A DNA stretch of 64,000 nucleotides from an uncultured Kordiimonas sp. GTDB taxonomy: Bacteria; Pseudomonadota; Alphaproteobacteria; Sphingomonadales; Kordiimonadaceae. The notes below the pieces were generated by a model. That model ran no database searches. It saw only the letters and a program-made list of their open reading frames with translations, and was not told where the DNA came from. Below, piece by piece: positions 52,272 to 62,123 of the stretch (the first letter of the stretch is position 1; each line of letters starts with the position of its first letter). Made by a program: the position numbers and the translations under genes. Location of the stretch: contig CANMRM010000002.1 of NCBI GenBank assembly GCA_947500295.1, positions 248,001-312,000 on the forward strand. Direction: 5' to 3'.

Positions 52272-53432
52272 TCAGCGGAAGGTGCGGGGACGTTTTTTCG
52301 GCAAGTGCGCAACACCGCCGGTGGTAGGAGCCTTGCATCCTGTAGTTTCCGGGAAACTGAGCGGCAGACCCCGCTCGCTGCGCACGGCGAGAAAGGCAAA
52401 CGCCTCCGCCTCCAGGGCATCACCGCGCATACCGATAACCTCAACGGGGTCAACAAGCACTGGCATGCGGCGGCGAAGACGGCGCATCAAGGTTGCATTA
52501 TGGCGCCCTCCTCCGCACACGTACCAGGCTTCTGGCGGGCTCGGAAAATGACCCTGCGCCGCAACGACGGATTCCACAATGAAGTCGGCCAGAGTTGCCG
52601 CCCCGTCTTCTGCTGAAAGGCCCCGCACGGCCTGTGTATTGAAATCATCCCTGTCCAGCGACTTTGGAGGCGGGTCATCGAAATAGCTGGTCGCCATCAT
52701 GCCCATCACTACTTCTTCGTGGCTTATGCCCCGAGCCGAGAGATTACCGTCCTGATCAAAAGCCTGGTTGGTATGCAACTGCGCCCAATCGTCCAGCACC
52801 GCGTTCCCGGGCCCCGTATCAAAGGCGATCATGCGCGGCTCCCCGTCGTCTTCAAATGACAGCCAGGTTACGTTCGCCACGCCTCCCAGGTTAAGCACAG
52901 CAACGGTCTTGTGGCGCTGCGCCCGCGCAAACATGGCGGCATGATAAATAGGCACCAACGGCGCCCCTTCTCCGCCTGCGGTCATATCAGCGGACCTGAA
53001 GTCGTTGATCACCTTTACGCCGGTCTGCCCCGCAAGCCTGCCGCCATCGCCTATCTGCCAGGTCCAGCCGCGGTCTGGCCGGTGGGTTATCGTCTGGCCA
53101 TGAAAACCGATAAGGTCGACACTGCTGGCGGGCTGGCCAGTAACAGACAGCAACTCAAACACGGCTTCCGCATGCCAGTCGGTTAACTCTTGCTCAATGA
53201 GTTTGATCTCGGCGGGTGTATCAATCGGTATCGCGGCGGCAGAGGCAATATGAATTGCTTCCTTAAGGGCGTCCCTCATATCAGACGAGTAAGGCAAGGT
53301 CAGCGATGGTCCCAGACGTTCAACCCTGACCCCGTCCGTGTAGACAAGTGCAGCATCCACACCGTCCATCGAGGTCCCGCTCATCAAACCGATTACACAT
53401 TTTATGTCGCCAGGATCACCAACTATCGCCAT
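52272..53432 (-). CDS. anmK: Anhydro-N-acetylmuramic acid kinase
   Basis: AnmK cleaves and phosphorylates 1,6-anhydro-MurNAc during peptidoglycan recycling. The 386-residue protein has the ATP-binding GLMSGTSMDGVDAALV at about 16-31, FHGQTITHRP, NLGGVANVTWL and AFDTGPGNAVLDDW, and ends with a ROK-like segment RSERGLPLSFPETTG. Length is typical. It is divergent from tyrS over 146 bases, an arrangement common in alphaproteobacteria. Confidence 0.95.
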   Translation of the reverse strand: MAIVGDPGDIKCVIGLMSGTSMDGVDAALVYTDGVRVERLGPSLTLPYSSDMRDALKEAIHIASAAAIPIDTPAEIKLIEQELTDWHAEAVFELLSVTGQPASSVDLIGFHGQTITHRPDRGWTWQIGDGGRLAGQTGVKVINDFRSADMTAGGEGAPLVPIYHAAMFARAQRHKTVAVLNLGGVANVTWLSFEDDGEPRMIAFDTGPGNAVLDDWAQLHTNQAFDQDGNLSARGISHEEVVMGMMATSYFDDPPPKSLDRDDFNTQAVRGLSAEDGAATLADFIVESVVAAQGHFPSPPEAWYVCGGGRHNATLMRRLRRRMPVLVDPVEVIGMRGDALEAEAFAFLAVRSERGLPLSFPETTGCKAPTTGGVAHLPKKRPRTFR

Positions 53433-53578
53433 TTAAAAGCCTTCGCATGTCATTGCCGGGCAGATTTCGTGAAAGGAGCTGTTGAAATCACCAAACATTC
53501 TTTGTCTTTCAGCAAACGCATGCTACATCACGCCGCTGACCAACTACATGTAACACCTTAAACCGTGCAGACACCGAC

Positions 53579-54844
53579 ATGACAAGCTTGAAATCAGACT
53601 TTCTTCAAATCCTGACTGAACGGGATTTCATTCATCAGGTCACTGACCTTGAAGGGCTGGACGCCAAAATGGCGGCCGCCGAAAAGGAAGGCCCTATTTC
53701 TGCCTACATCGGTTTTGACTGCACCGGCACCAGTTTGCACGTGGGGAGCCTGGTCCAGATTATGATGCTCAGGTGGCTGCAGAAATGCGGGCACAAGCCA
53801 ATTGTGCTTCTGGGTGGTGGCACAACCCGCATTGGGGACCCTTCCGGCAAAGACGAAAGCCGCAAGCTGCTGACAGATGATGATATCGCTCACAATATGG
53901 CAGGTATCCGCACTATTTTTGATCAGTTTCTGAGCTTTGGCGACGAACCTTCGGGCGCAACAATGGTGAATAATGCAGAGTGGCTTGATCAGCTCGGCTA
54001 CATTGATTTCCTGCGGGAAATCGGCACGCATTTCACCATCAATCGCATGTTGACCTTCGACAGTGTAAAGCTGCGGCTGGACCGCGAACAACCGCTTACG
54101 TTCCTTGAGTTCAACTATATGATTTTGCAGGCTTATGACTTCATGGAGCTTGGCAAGCGCTACAATTGCAGCCTTCAAATGGGTGGCTCTGACCAGTGGG
54201 GCAATATCGTCAATGGCATGGAACTCGGCAGACGGTCCGCAGGCCTGTCGCTGTTCGGGCTGACAACACCCCTTATCACAACGGCAGACGGCAAGAAGAT
54301 GGGCAAAACAGCGGACGGCGCCGTGTGGCTTAATGAAGAAAGCCTGCCTGCCTATGATTACTGGCAATTCTGGCGCAACACACAGGACGCCGACGTTGGA
54401 AAGTTTCTGCGGCTATTCACCGAGCTGCCCCTGGATGAGGTGAAGCGACTGGAATCCCTTGAGGGCGCCGAAATCAATGACGCCAAAATTATTCTGGCGA
54501 ATGAAGCAACAAAAATGTGTCGCGGCGCTGGCGCAGCCGATGCGGCACACGCAACCGCAAAGGAAACTTTCGAGCGCGGAGGTGCGGGCTCTGACCTGCC
54601 CACAGTTGCTGTCAGCGCTGGCCTTTTCGAAACCGGCATAAATGTTGTTGATCTGTTTATTGAAGCAGGTCTCGGGGCGTCAAAAGGCGAGGTGCGCCGC
54701 CTGATCAAACAGGGCGGTGCCAAATTGAACGATGTCAAGGTTGATGATGCAGAAGCCATGGTCACAAACAGCGCGCTTGAAGGCGGTCAGATCAAGCTTT
54801 CTGCCGGCAAAAAACGCCATGCTCTGATAAAGATAGGCGAATAA
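53579..54844 (+). CDS. tyrS: Tyrosyl-tRNA synthetase
   Basis: TyrS charges tRNA-Tyr. The 421-residue class I enzyme has a HIGH-type motif as HVGS at 54-57, tyrosine-pocket [24 protein letters not shown], the KMSKS loop as KMGKT near 240, and a C-terminal S4 RNA-binding domain ([20 protein letters not shown]). No strong ribosome site is seen before the ATG. It is divergent from anmK. Confidence 0.97.
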   Translation: MTSLKSDFLQILTERDFIHQVTDLEGLDAKMAAAEKEGPISAYIGFDCTGTSLHVGSLVQIMMLRWLQKCGHKPIVLLGGGTTRIGDPSGKDESRKLLTDDDIAHNMAGIRTIFDQFLSFGDEPSGATMVNNAEWLDQLGYIDFLREIGTHFTINRMLTFDSVKLRLDREQPLTFLEFNYMILQAYDFMELGKRYNCSLQMGGSDQWGNIVNGMELGRRSAGLSLFGLTTPLITTADGKKMGKTADGAVWLNEESLPAYDYWQFWRNTQDADVGKFLRLFTELPLDEVKRLESLEGAEINDAKIILANEATKMCRGAGAADAAHATAKETFERGGAGSDLPTVAVSAGLFETGINVVDLFIEAGLGASKGEVRRLIKQGGAKLNDVKVDDAEAMVTNSALEGGQIKLSAGKKRHALIKIGE

Positions 54845-54929
54845 CCCGACCACCCTCTTTTAATTCCACTCGGCAGCCCCATGTGTAGGTAAGACAAAAA
54901 TTAGGTCTGACCTTGGGGGTCGAGGACGA

Positions 54930-56861
54930 ATGGATTTTTTGGTTGCCCGTATGGCGGGCCTTGACCAGGCAAAATGGCCTGCACCTGGACGCACATGGTC
55001 TCGACTATCGAAAATTGAAGGTGAGCTGGAAGTTTTACGCGTTAAAAACTTCCTGATCGCCGCACCAAATGTCGCCCGCGCCAGCACCAGCCCGTTAATT
55101 CTTTTTGATGGGCATGCAACCGTCAACGAACAAGCCTTCAGCAGTGGTGGCAATGCGCCACCATCCCAGGAGTCTCTAAGGCTTCTGTTGGATCATGTCA
55201 TGAATGACCCTGCAGGCAACAATATCTGTGGCGTTTTTGTTCTGGTCTCTATCGACATACCAAAGGGAAGTATCAAGATCTACTGCGATCCGCTTTCACA
55301 ATATAACCTGTTTCAATCAATGGCTGCAGGATACAGCGCCTTTAGCAACAATATCTATTTTCTGGAAGCGTTTTTAGAACAGGTAGGCGCAGGAACATCA
55401 CGTTCCTTCAGTGTAGCAGCGCACGAATCTCTTCTGGGGTTTGGCGCACTTTCGCGTACGGGACTAACTGACGTACTCTTGGTACCAGCCGATCACGCAA
55501 TCCAGTTTTCACTGGAAAACAATACTTGCAACCATGTGCCCCTCAAGCGACTGACAATATCAAATCGCGACAGGCCCGTCAGTGTTACCGAAACAGCTGC
55601 CAGCCTGGCAGCATCCATAAAAGCAATCCACAAGCAGTTCCAAGGGCACGACATTGTTTATGATGTTACCGGCGGATACGACAGCCGCCTGGTGTTGGCT
55701 GGCTCGATGAAGGCCGGAATTACAGATCAAATGTATTTCCGTTCCGATGGTGCTCCCGCACATGACGTTGCGATTCCAGACTACATCGCGGCAGCATTCA
55801 ATTTGAGCTATGCTGGCTTTCCACAGAATTTTGATGGCGAAAAGTTATCGGCACTGGACTTTGCACGCCGGGCGGTATTTCGGCAGCAAGCACAGTCAAC
55901 CATCTACGCTAACGAGCTAGGGAGATTCCGTGTTTCAAACGTTGTTCGGATAAGGGGTGGTGTCAGCGGCGCCTTAAGGGCCAATTACAATCCAAAAATG
56001 AGGTCCTCTATATCCTGGCGGGCAAAGCGCGCCTTGCGGGCAGTAAAGTCAGGCAATTGGAAGAGTGTGCGATACCACTTGGGAATGCCGGGAGATTGGC
56101 GCCTTCCTTCTGGTAAGACATTAAATTTGCTAGCCTTTTTGATCTCCAGAAATATCGGGGACAAAAAAGAGTATTTTACCGATTGGTTCAGATCACAGGT
56201 AACGCGCGATCTGGCAGAGGAGTTACATACACTCTGGATGCAGGGCACTCGAGAATCCGCTCTCCTGAACAGCCTGTATCTTGTTGATCGGTCCCGGCGG
56301 CATTTTGGGCTCACATCCCAGATGCTGAATGGAAGCCGACCAACATTCGAACCTTTGGCCAATTATGACTTGTGGCGATTAGGTGTTTCCTATTCGCCAG
56401 CAGAGCGAGCAGCGGGGTGCGCCATCTTCGATCTAATGACCGAACTGCAACCCGCACTATTGGATGTACCCTACGCACCATCCTCTTTTGACAAAAGCCA
56501 CTTGAGCTTTAAGGTTTTTGGGCGTGATCAGATCGAAATAATGGAACCTCGCAAAACACAAATCAAAAGCTTGGGCCCACCTCAGATAAGGGTTCCCAAG
56601 GGTATTGATCTGGCAGGTTTGACCGGCCATCAAAAACGGATCATTCCCGTGACGGAAGAGTTTTTTGATTTGTTGTTTTCAGTCGGTCCAGCAAGCGACA
56701 CCTGGCGCTATCTGGATCGAAATGCATTTGAAAGAGTGTACCGAGACAGCGAGCGAGACACAATTGTCAAAGATAACGCGTTGATGTTCATGAGATTGTT
56801 GCATGGCCTGATCTGGCTGCATGGACTGGAAGACAGAACGCCCATCGAGTTTACGGCTTGA
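54930..56861 (+). CDS. Orphan asparagine-synthase-like protein
   Basis: A 643-residue protein with the PP-loop ATP pyrophosphatase motif TGGYDSR at 247-253, as in the synthetase half of asparagine synthase B, beta-lactam synthetase and lasso cyclases. The N-terminal 200 residues occupy the place of the glutaminase domain, but the required Cys2 is missing (sequence MDFLVARM), so ammonia from glutamine is not expected; an adenylating ligase or cyclase is more likely. The C-terminal half (HFGLTSQMLNGSRPTFEPL) is poorly conserved to my eye. No precursor peptide, peptidase or transporter gene is next to it. GAGGA precedes the ATG. Function unassigned. Confidence 0.72.
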   Translation: MDFLVARMAGLDQAKWPAPGRTWSRLSKIEGELEVLRVKNFLIAAPNVARASTSPLILFDGHATVNEQAFSSGGNAPPSQESLRLLLDHVMNDPAGNNICGVFVLVSIDIPKGSIKIYCDPLSQYNLFQSMAAGYSAFSNNIYFLEAFLEQVGAGTSRSFSVAAHESLLGFGALSRTGLTDVLLVPADHAIQFSLENNTCNHVPLKRLTISNRDRPVSVTETAASLAASIKAIHKQFQGHDIVYDVTGGYDSRLVLAGSMKAGITDQMYFRSDGAPAHDVAIPDYIAAAFNLSYAGFPQNFDGEKLSALDFARRAVFRQQAQSTIYANELGRFRVSNVVRIRGGVSGALRANYNPKMRSSISWRAKRALRAVKSGNWKSVRYHLGMPGDWRLPSGKTLNLLAFLISRNIGDKKEYFTDWFRSQVTRDLAEELHTLWMQGTRESALLNSLYLVDRSRRHFGLTSQMLNGSRPTFEPLANYDLWRLGVSYSPAERAAGCAIFDLMTELQPALLDVPYAPSSFDKSHLSFKVFGRDQIEIMEPRKTQIKSLGPPQIRVPKGIDLAGLTGHQKRIIPVTEEFFDLLFSVGPASDTWRYLDRNAFERVYRDSERDTIVKDNALMFMRLLHGLIWLHGLEDRTPIEFTA

Positions 56862-56975
56862 AGCAGAGATAAATGCCTTCGACATGTTGGTCGAAATATT
56901 AACTTGGCCAATTTGGTTGAGCTTACTGGATAGCTGCGTTTAGACTGAAGTCGAAAAGCCATAGGGGGAATGAAA

Positions 56976-57764
56976 ATGATCTTTGGAGATGTCCTTATCA
57001 GTTTCTTTTTGTGGGGCAGCAGCCCGGCATTAGACGCACCGCGTCTTGATAATGTGACGCCTGTGGATCTCAGTCATACTTATGACCAGTCCACCCTCTT
57101 TTGGCCCACTTCTCCCATTGCTTTCGAGCACAACCAACTGGCATTTGGCCCTTCAGGAAACGGCTATTTCTATTCCGCCTATACTTTTGCGACACCTGAG
57201 CATGGCGGCACTCACCTGGACGCACCCATTCATTTTTCTGAAGGAGCCAAGACGGTCGATGAACTGCCAATCAGCGACTTTTATGCTCCGGTCGTGATTT
57301 TGGATGTGTCTGAAAAAGCGGCAAACAACCGGGACTATCGACTTGCACCGGATGATATCGAGAGTTTCGAAACGGCACATGGCAGGATCAAACCCGGTAC
57401 CGCTGTGCTTGTGCGCGCCAACTGGTCCCATCACTGGCCTGATGCAAAAGCCTATCTCGGTGATGATACCCCGGGCGACGCCAGCAATCTAAGCTTCCCT
57501 GGTTTTGGCGCCGAAGCTGCTAAAATGCTTGTAGAGCGGCAAGTTAGCATGATCGGCATTGACACAGCATCCATCGACTATGGCCAATCAAAAGACTTTG
57601 CCGTGCATGTCGTGATCGCAGGCGCCAACATTCCTGCGCTGGAAAACCTTACGAATCTGGACCAGGTGCCTGTGACAGGCGCCTGGATCCTCGCGGCGCC
57701 CATGAAAATAGGCGGCGGGTCAGGTGCACCCGCTCGTGTGGTGGCTTTTGTCAGGAAAGACTAA
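56976..57764 (+). CDS. Cyclase/kynurenine-formamidase-family metal hydrolase
   Basis: A 262-residue member of the cyclase (KynB-like) superfamily. The signature HGGTHLDAPIHF gives the metal-binding His and Asp residues; VDLSHTYDQSTLFWP at the start and IGIDTASIDYGQSKDF in the second half are typical of the family. The first 20 residues are hydrophobic and could be an export signal. I start at 56976 because AGGGGGA is seven bases before that ATG and only one base before the earlier in-frame ATG at 56970. By family the enzyme opens or hydrolyses an amide or lactone; the substrate is unknown. An alpha/beta hydrolase gene follows in the same direction. Confidence 0.82.
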   Translation: MIFGDVLISFFLWGSSPALDAPRLDNVTPVDLSHTYDQSTLFWPTSPIAFEHNQLAFGPSGNGYFYSAYTFATPEHGGTHLDAPIHFSEGAKTVDELPISDFYAPVVILDVSEKAANNRDYRLAPDDIESFETAHGRIKPGTAVLVRANWSHHWPDAKAYLGDDTPGDASNLSFPGFGAEAAKMLVERQVSMIGIDTASIDYGQSKDFAVHVVIAGANIPALENLTNLDQVPVTGAWILAAPMKIGGGSGAPARVVAFVRKD

Positions 57765-57845
57765 CCGCCAGCCTTGATAAATCTCATGGTGCCTTTGGCT
57801 ACATCAAAAGCATAGTTGTGCCAGCCAACTTCATGGGAGGATGGA

Positions 57846-58652
57846 ATGGCAGAACCGAGCCGCCTGTTTGTTGATATTGACTACGGTCAGATGCATCTCC
57901 GTATCTCAAAACCGCCCAAAAATGTACATTTTCCGCTCGTTTGTTTACATATGAGCCCCAAGTCAGGTCGTTTTTTTGCGCGCTTCATGGACGAAATGAG
58001 CCGTGACCGCATCGTTGTCGCCCCTGATTATCCCGGCATGGGAGAAAGCGACCCACCGCCCGCAGAGCCACCCGTCACCATTCAGGATTACGCCCGTTCT
58101 GTCTGGCAAGCGCTCGACACACTTGGTCTCGACCAGGTTGATCTGCTCGGACATCATACAGGCTCTATGGTTGCCGCCGAGATGGCAAACCAGCAACCGA
58201 AGCGCGTGCACCGAATCGTCATGATCTCTGCCTTGGTGTTAAACCCCGAGGAACAAAAGGCTTTTGATGAGCATTACCAACCTGTGCCTCTTGATGAAGC
58301 GGGCACGCGGTTCCAAAAAATGTGGGAGGCCATCAAGTTTCACAAAGGGCCAGGCATGACCCTGGAAATGATGGCGACAAGTCTGGCAGAAAGTATGCGC
58401 GGCGGTGAAGCCTATGAATGGGGACACAGGGCCGCCTTTGCTTACAACAGGTTTTTCCCCAGTGTTGTTAGTAGCTTAAGTCAACAAATTACGGTGTTAA
58501 ATCCTAATGATGACCTCTATGAAATCACACCAAGAGTTCTTGACCTGCTTAAAAATGGATGTGTTGTAGATAAACCAGCGTGGGGACATGGTCTGTTTGA
58601 CACAGCCACTGTTGAGGTAGCAGCAGAGGTCCGCGATGCGCTGAAACCCTAG
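57846..58652 (+). CDS. Alpha/beta-hydrolase-fold protein lacking the catalytic serine
   Basis: A 268-residue alpha/beta hydrolase-fold protein. The oxyanion strand region (FPLVCLHMSPKSGRFF) and cap helices are present, and an acid (NPNDDLYE) and a histidine (WGHGLF) are in the expected places. The nucleophile elbow, however, reads DLLGHHTGSMVA: position 104, where serine should be in G-x-S-x-G, is histidine. It is therefore either inactive as an esterase or uses another chemistry. GGGAGG precedes ATG 57846. It follows the cyclase gene by 81 bases, and its last four bases overlap the convergent AsmA-like gene. Confidence 0.8.
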   Translation: MAEPSRLFVDIDYGQMHLRISKPPKNVHFPLVCLHMSPKSGRFFARFMDEMSRDRIVVAPDYPGMGESDPPPAEPPVTIQDYARSVWQALDTLGLDQVDLLGHHTGSMVAAEMANQQPKRVHRIVMISALVLNPEEQKAFDEHYQPVPLDEAGTRFQKMWEAIKFHKGPGMTLEMMATSLAESMRGGEAYEWGHRAAFAYNRFFPSVVSSLSQQITVLNPNDDLYEITPRVLDLLKNGCVVDKPAWGHGLFDTATVEVAAEVRDALKP

Positions 58653-61600
58653 AAGTCTTCTCCGCCGTCTTCCGTCGGATCAAGTGGTTCGTCAGGCGTC
58701 TGGGTTGCTTGTTCGGCACTCGGTGCCTCAACATCGGCCACCCTGCCCTTGCGGCCCTCAAACAACAACCGTAAGAACCCGGGCGCAAGGCCCGAGAGCG
58801 CGTTCACATTCACATCCGGTTCTGCGGTTGTTCCTTTGACCCGATATGCAACACCAAAGAGGCCTTTGCCATCACCACCCGAGAATAGGCCACCCACCAA
58901 CGGGATATTGCCGAGCAATGAATTCAGCCCATACGCTGGTACTACGACGCCGTTCACATTGATAAGCCCCTGTGATGTCGCTATCTCGCCTTCCATGGTC
59001 AGACCCATCGTTGGACCATTGGCTTTTAGCCGACTGAACTCGATGATTTCACCGTCGTAGACAAACGGTACCTGCAAAACATCAAGTTCAAGCGAGCCGT
59101 CGCTAAGATAATCCTCCAGGCCCGTAACCACGCCTTCCGTCACCTGGTCGCCTAACGCGCTTTTCCGTACAAGTGTCGAACTGTCCACGTTAAGAACACC
59201 ATCAACAAGCCAGTCTTTGCCCCATCCTCGCGTCTGTGCAGCCAGTGTCAGCTCACCGCCTCGAACATGAGCAAAAAAGCCCAACCCACGGAGAACCTGT
59301 CCGCCGTCGCTCGCTCGCGCCTCAAAGGGGCGCTGTCCGGTTTCAGGGTCCGGTGTATCTGAAATTGCGACCACAACAGGTGCCAGCGCCTCGCCTGCTG
59401 TGGCATCCAGCACCAGTGAGGTTGGTTGATCGTTTCTGAAAGACAACTCTACCTGCGCCCTGTCCCACTGCTCGCCGTTTTCCAGCAGGATAGTGTCGGC
59501 GCTCAACTGAAGGTCAAAATCATTTGACTGCCCGGCTTCCTCTTCAGGCTGCGGGCTCACACCTTCTGCAGGTGATGACTGCCGCAGATAGGCTCCCAAA
59601 TCAAAGGCCTCAGCAACAGCGGTTACCTGCAACGGCACTCCGGGGCGCTGGTCGAGCTTCGCAATAAACTGATTACGCCCAATATGACGCGCCTGAATCT
59701 CAGCGCTGAAAATGCCGCTGTCCCTGGGGCCAAAATCCATGCTGGCCAGCAGGTCAATCTCCTCACCCGCGACCAGCAACGGAGCAACGGTTGAACCAGC
59801 GTCTGTAAATACAACGCCCCCGTTTATGGTTGCGGGCGCGCCGACAGGCTTTGACCAAGCCAACTGCGGGATTTTCAACGCAGCCGTGCTGGCGTCTGCG
59901 GCAAAGGTGCCGCGTGTAAACTTTAGACTGCGGCCCTGAAAGGATGCTTCCGCCTGAGTCTTGCCAACAAGAAAATCAGTAACGTCAACACCAAGCGCCA
60001 ACAAATCTTCCTGGCCCAATTCACCGCTCAGGACCAGCAAAGTCGATTCCGCACTTGGATCCGTCCTGCCAACCACCAGGTCTTCTTCCCACCTCAATTG
60101 AACCGGAACACCATTGAGGCGGCCAAAACCGGCGGCACTAATCGAGTCTTCCGTCACCTTCATCGACAGCTGAGCGTCATCCAGCCCTTCGCCGTCCAGC
60201 AAGTCAGCCACACCGGCATCTGCGAGCTGTGCGGTGACATCATAGCTGATGCTTCCCGGCGGTGCTTCATTGATGAGCGGCGCATGCACAATTGCACGCA
60301 CAGTTGCGGTGCCGCTCAGGCGATCGATATCAAGATCGGCTTTTTGAGCCACCAGCAAAGGTGGATTATCGATCAGTCCCATAACGGTTTTGACATCGCC
60401 GCGCGTGAATATTTCAAACCGGCCAACACCGCCATCTCTTATATGAATATTCTCTAAAGCAATTGAGCTACCGCCGACCGGCATGCCAAGAAGAGACCCT
60501 TCCTCTACATTGACGTCGAGCATGGTTCTCGTAAGAACCGCCGATCCAGATGCTTTCTCGATCGGAGGCATTGTCCGCATGAATTTAGTATCAAGGCCGT
60601 CAAAATCGAAGGTGAGCTCATAATCGCTTTCTTCCGCAAAGGCGCCAGCACCGGACGGCGCGGTGTCAACGCGGAATACTACGTTGGTCGTATTTCCTGC
60701 GATCATATGCTGATCAATCCAGGCTCTGGCACCGCGCTCGCGTCCGTCAGGGTGTCGTTTAATCGGCCAATAATCGAGCACTTTCAGAACCGGCAGGTCG
60801 GTCGTCTGCAGTTCAAGCTGCATGCCAGGCTCCGAACTGGTCCGATGCCAGTACATCAATCCGTTGCCATTGATTTTCTGATTGTTCAAATCCAGTTCGA
60901 TTTGATCAAAGACCAGGACATTTTCACTGACATCAAAAGTAGCGCCAATCAGGCCATATGTGACAGCCGCAGGCTCAGGAAATGCCGAACCACCAAAAAT
61001 CTCACCCTCACCAAGCTCCGCTTCAATGCCCATCGACTGCAGACCCGCCGTCGCATCAAGATCCAGTTCCAGACTCAGGTTGATGGGAAGCTTGATATAT
61101 TCAAACTCCTTGGGAATGCCAGCATCTGTCGGGAAGGATGACGGGTAAAAATCTTTGACCGCCAGCAAAACAGACAGGTCCCCACGCGTGGGATTTGCAC
61201 GTCCGGCCAACCGGGCATCGATCGGGTTGCCGCCAATAGCCGCCTCCAGCTGCGCCGACAGTGTTATGTCTTCTCCGCGCTGCCTTAGGTCAAAGGACGA
61301 CACCGAAACTTCGGCTTCAGAGAGGTTCTCTCCTCTATAGACCTGAACCGACAAACTTGAAAAACCAACACGATTGAGAGCGGGAGCATTCTCCAGCAGG
61401 CGTAAGCTAAATCGGTTGAAAGCTTCTGTCAGCGGGATGAAGATTTCCGGCTGCGGGATACCGCTTTCGCCAAAAAGATCACCAAACAGGCTGTCGTCCG
61501 TCGTGTCACTGAACCCGCCCAGGTCAGTGACACGCACCACCGCGTTGTCGATCTCAATGGTGGAAACGCCAAGTCCCGACAAGATACCGGCAAAACCGAG

Positions 61601-61906
61601 ACCAACCTCTGCCCGGGGTAAACTGGCCGTTAGCCGGTTGCGCCTGTCAACAAGCCTTACATCTTCAAGGACTATCCAGGGGCGCACATCGCGCCAATCC
61701 CAACCTACTTGAGCAGAAGAAAAGCGGACATTCCAGCCCGGCAGAACACCTGCCGCCCGCTCAATGATTTGCCCGCGGGCAAATCCCACATCAATGGGAG
61801 CAAAAACCAAGCGTCCAACAAGGACGCAAAGCAGCAGTACTGTCGCCGTCACAAGCCACAGGCTTATCGAAACTACTGCGCCACCAACTTTCTTCAACTG
61901 TAACAC
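58649..61906 (-). CDS. Large AsmA-like/DUF3971 envelope protein
   Basis: A 1085-residue protein with one N-terminal transmembrane helix (VVSISLWLVTATVLLLCVLVG) and a very long periplasmic beta-rich domain of the DUF3971/AsmA-like type related to YhdP. These bridge the inner and outer membranes and are thought to move phospholipids. The C-terminal part (VDGVLNVDSSTLVR, PFVYDGEIIEFSRLKANGPTMGLTMEGEIAT, GVAYRVKGTTAEPDVNVNALSGLAPGFLR) is the AsmA-like end. A short acidic tail closes the chain. The start is GTG 61906 or TTG 61897; AAGG sits eight bases before the TTG. It is divergent from glnE over 217 bases, which show no other feature. Confidence 0.87.
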   Translation of the reverse strand: MLQLKKVGGAVVSISLWLVTATVLLLCVLVGRLVFAPIDVGFARGQIIERAAGVLPGWNVRFSSAQVGWDWRDVRPWIVLEDVRLVDRRNRLTASLPRAEVGLGFAGILSGLGVSTIEIDNAVVRVTDLGGFSDTTDDSLFGDLFGESGIPQPEIFIPLTEAFNRFSLRLLENAPALNRVGFSSLSVQVYRGENLSEAEVSVSSFDLRQRGEDITLSAQLEAAIGGNPIDARLAGRANPTRGDLSVLLAVKDFYPSSFPTDAGIPKEFEYIKLPINLSLELDLDATAGLQSMGIEAELGEGEIFGGSAFPEPAAVTYGLIGATFDVSENVLVFDQIELDLNNQKINGNGLMYWHRTSSEPGMQLELQTTDLPVLKVLDYWPIKRHPDGRERGARAWIDQHMIAGNTTNVVFRVDTAPSGAGAFAEESDYELTFDFDGLDTKFMRTMPPIEKASGSAVLTRTMLDVNVEEGSLLGMPVGGSSIALENIHIRDGGVGRFEIFTRGDVKTVMGLIDNPPLLVAQKADLDIDRLSGTATVRAIVHAPLINEAPPGSISYDVTAQLADAGVADLLDGEGLDDAQLSMKVTEDSISAAGFGRLNGVPVQLRWEEDLVVGRTDPSAESTLLVLSGELGQEDLLALGVDVTDFLVGKTQAEASFQGRSLKFTRGTFAADASTAALKIPQLAWSKPVGAPATINGGVVFTDAGSTVAPLLVAGEEIDLLASMDFGPRDSGIFSAEIQARHIGRNQFIAKLDQRPGVPLQVTAVAEAFDLGAYLRQSSPAEGVSPQPEEEAGQSNDFDLQLSADTILLENGEQWDRAQVELSFRNDQPTSLVLDATAGEALAPVVVAISDTPDPETGQRPFEARASDGGQVLRGLGFFAHVRGGELTLAAQTRGWGKDWLVDGVLNVDSSTLVRKSALGDQVTEGVVTGLEDYLSDGSLELDVLQVPFVYDGEIIEFSRLKANGPTMGLTMEGEIATSQGLINVNGVVVPAYGLNSLLGNIPLVGGLFSGGDGKGLFGVAYRVKGTTAEPDVNVNALSGLAPGFLRLLFEGRKGRVADVEAPSAEQATQTPDEPLDPTEDGGEDF

Positions 61907-62123
61907 CTTCTGGCAGCAAAGGCCGGTACCCTACCCCCGAAGGCTCAACCACTCTTGAAGTGTGCGCTCCGGGTGCTCCGGTTAGAGCATGTCCCCGCGC
62001 TCACGTCTACACACAAGGACGTTAAAGCCACCAAAAACCGTCAAAATTGAGGCAGTCACTTGATTTCCCTTCAAAAGCGGAGGAACTTGCAACAAACGTG
62101 GCCTTCCATCACTGGATCTTGCA

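Noticed and set aside
53594-54367. Open frame of 257 codons antisense to tyrS
   Set aside because: tyrS is complete and conserved on the plus strand; the antisense frame has low-complexity His/Cys-rich sequence typical of a shadow.
54930-58652. Lasso-peptide or beta-lactam cluster
   Set aside because: Only the PP-loop enzyme is present; no short precursor gene, transglutaminase-like B protein or transporter is found nearby.
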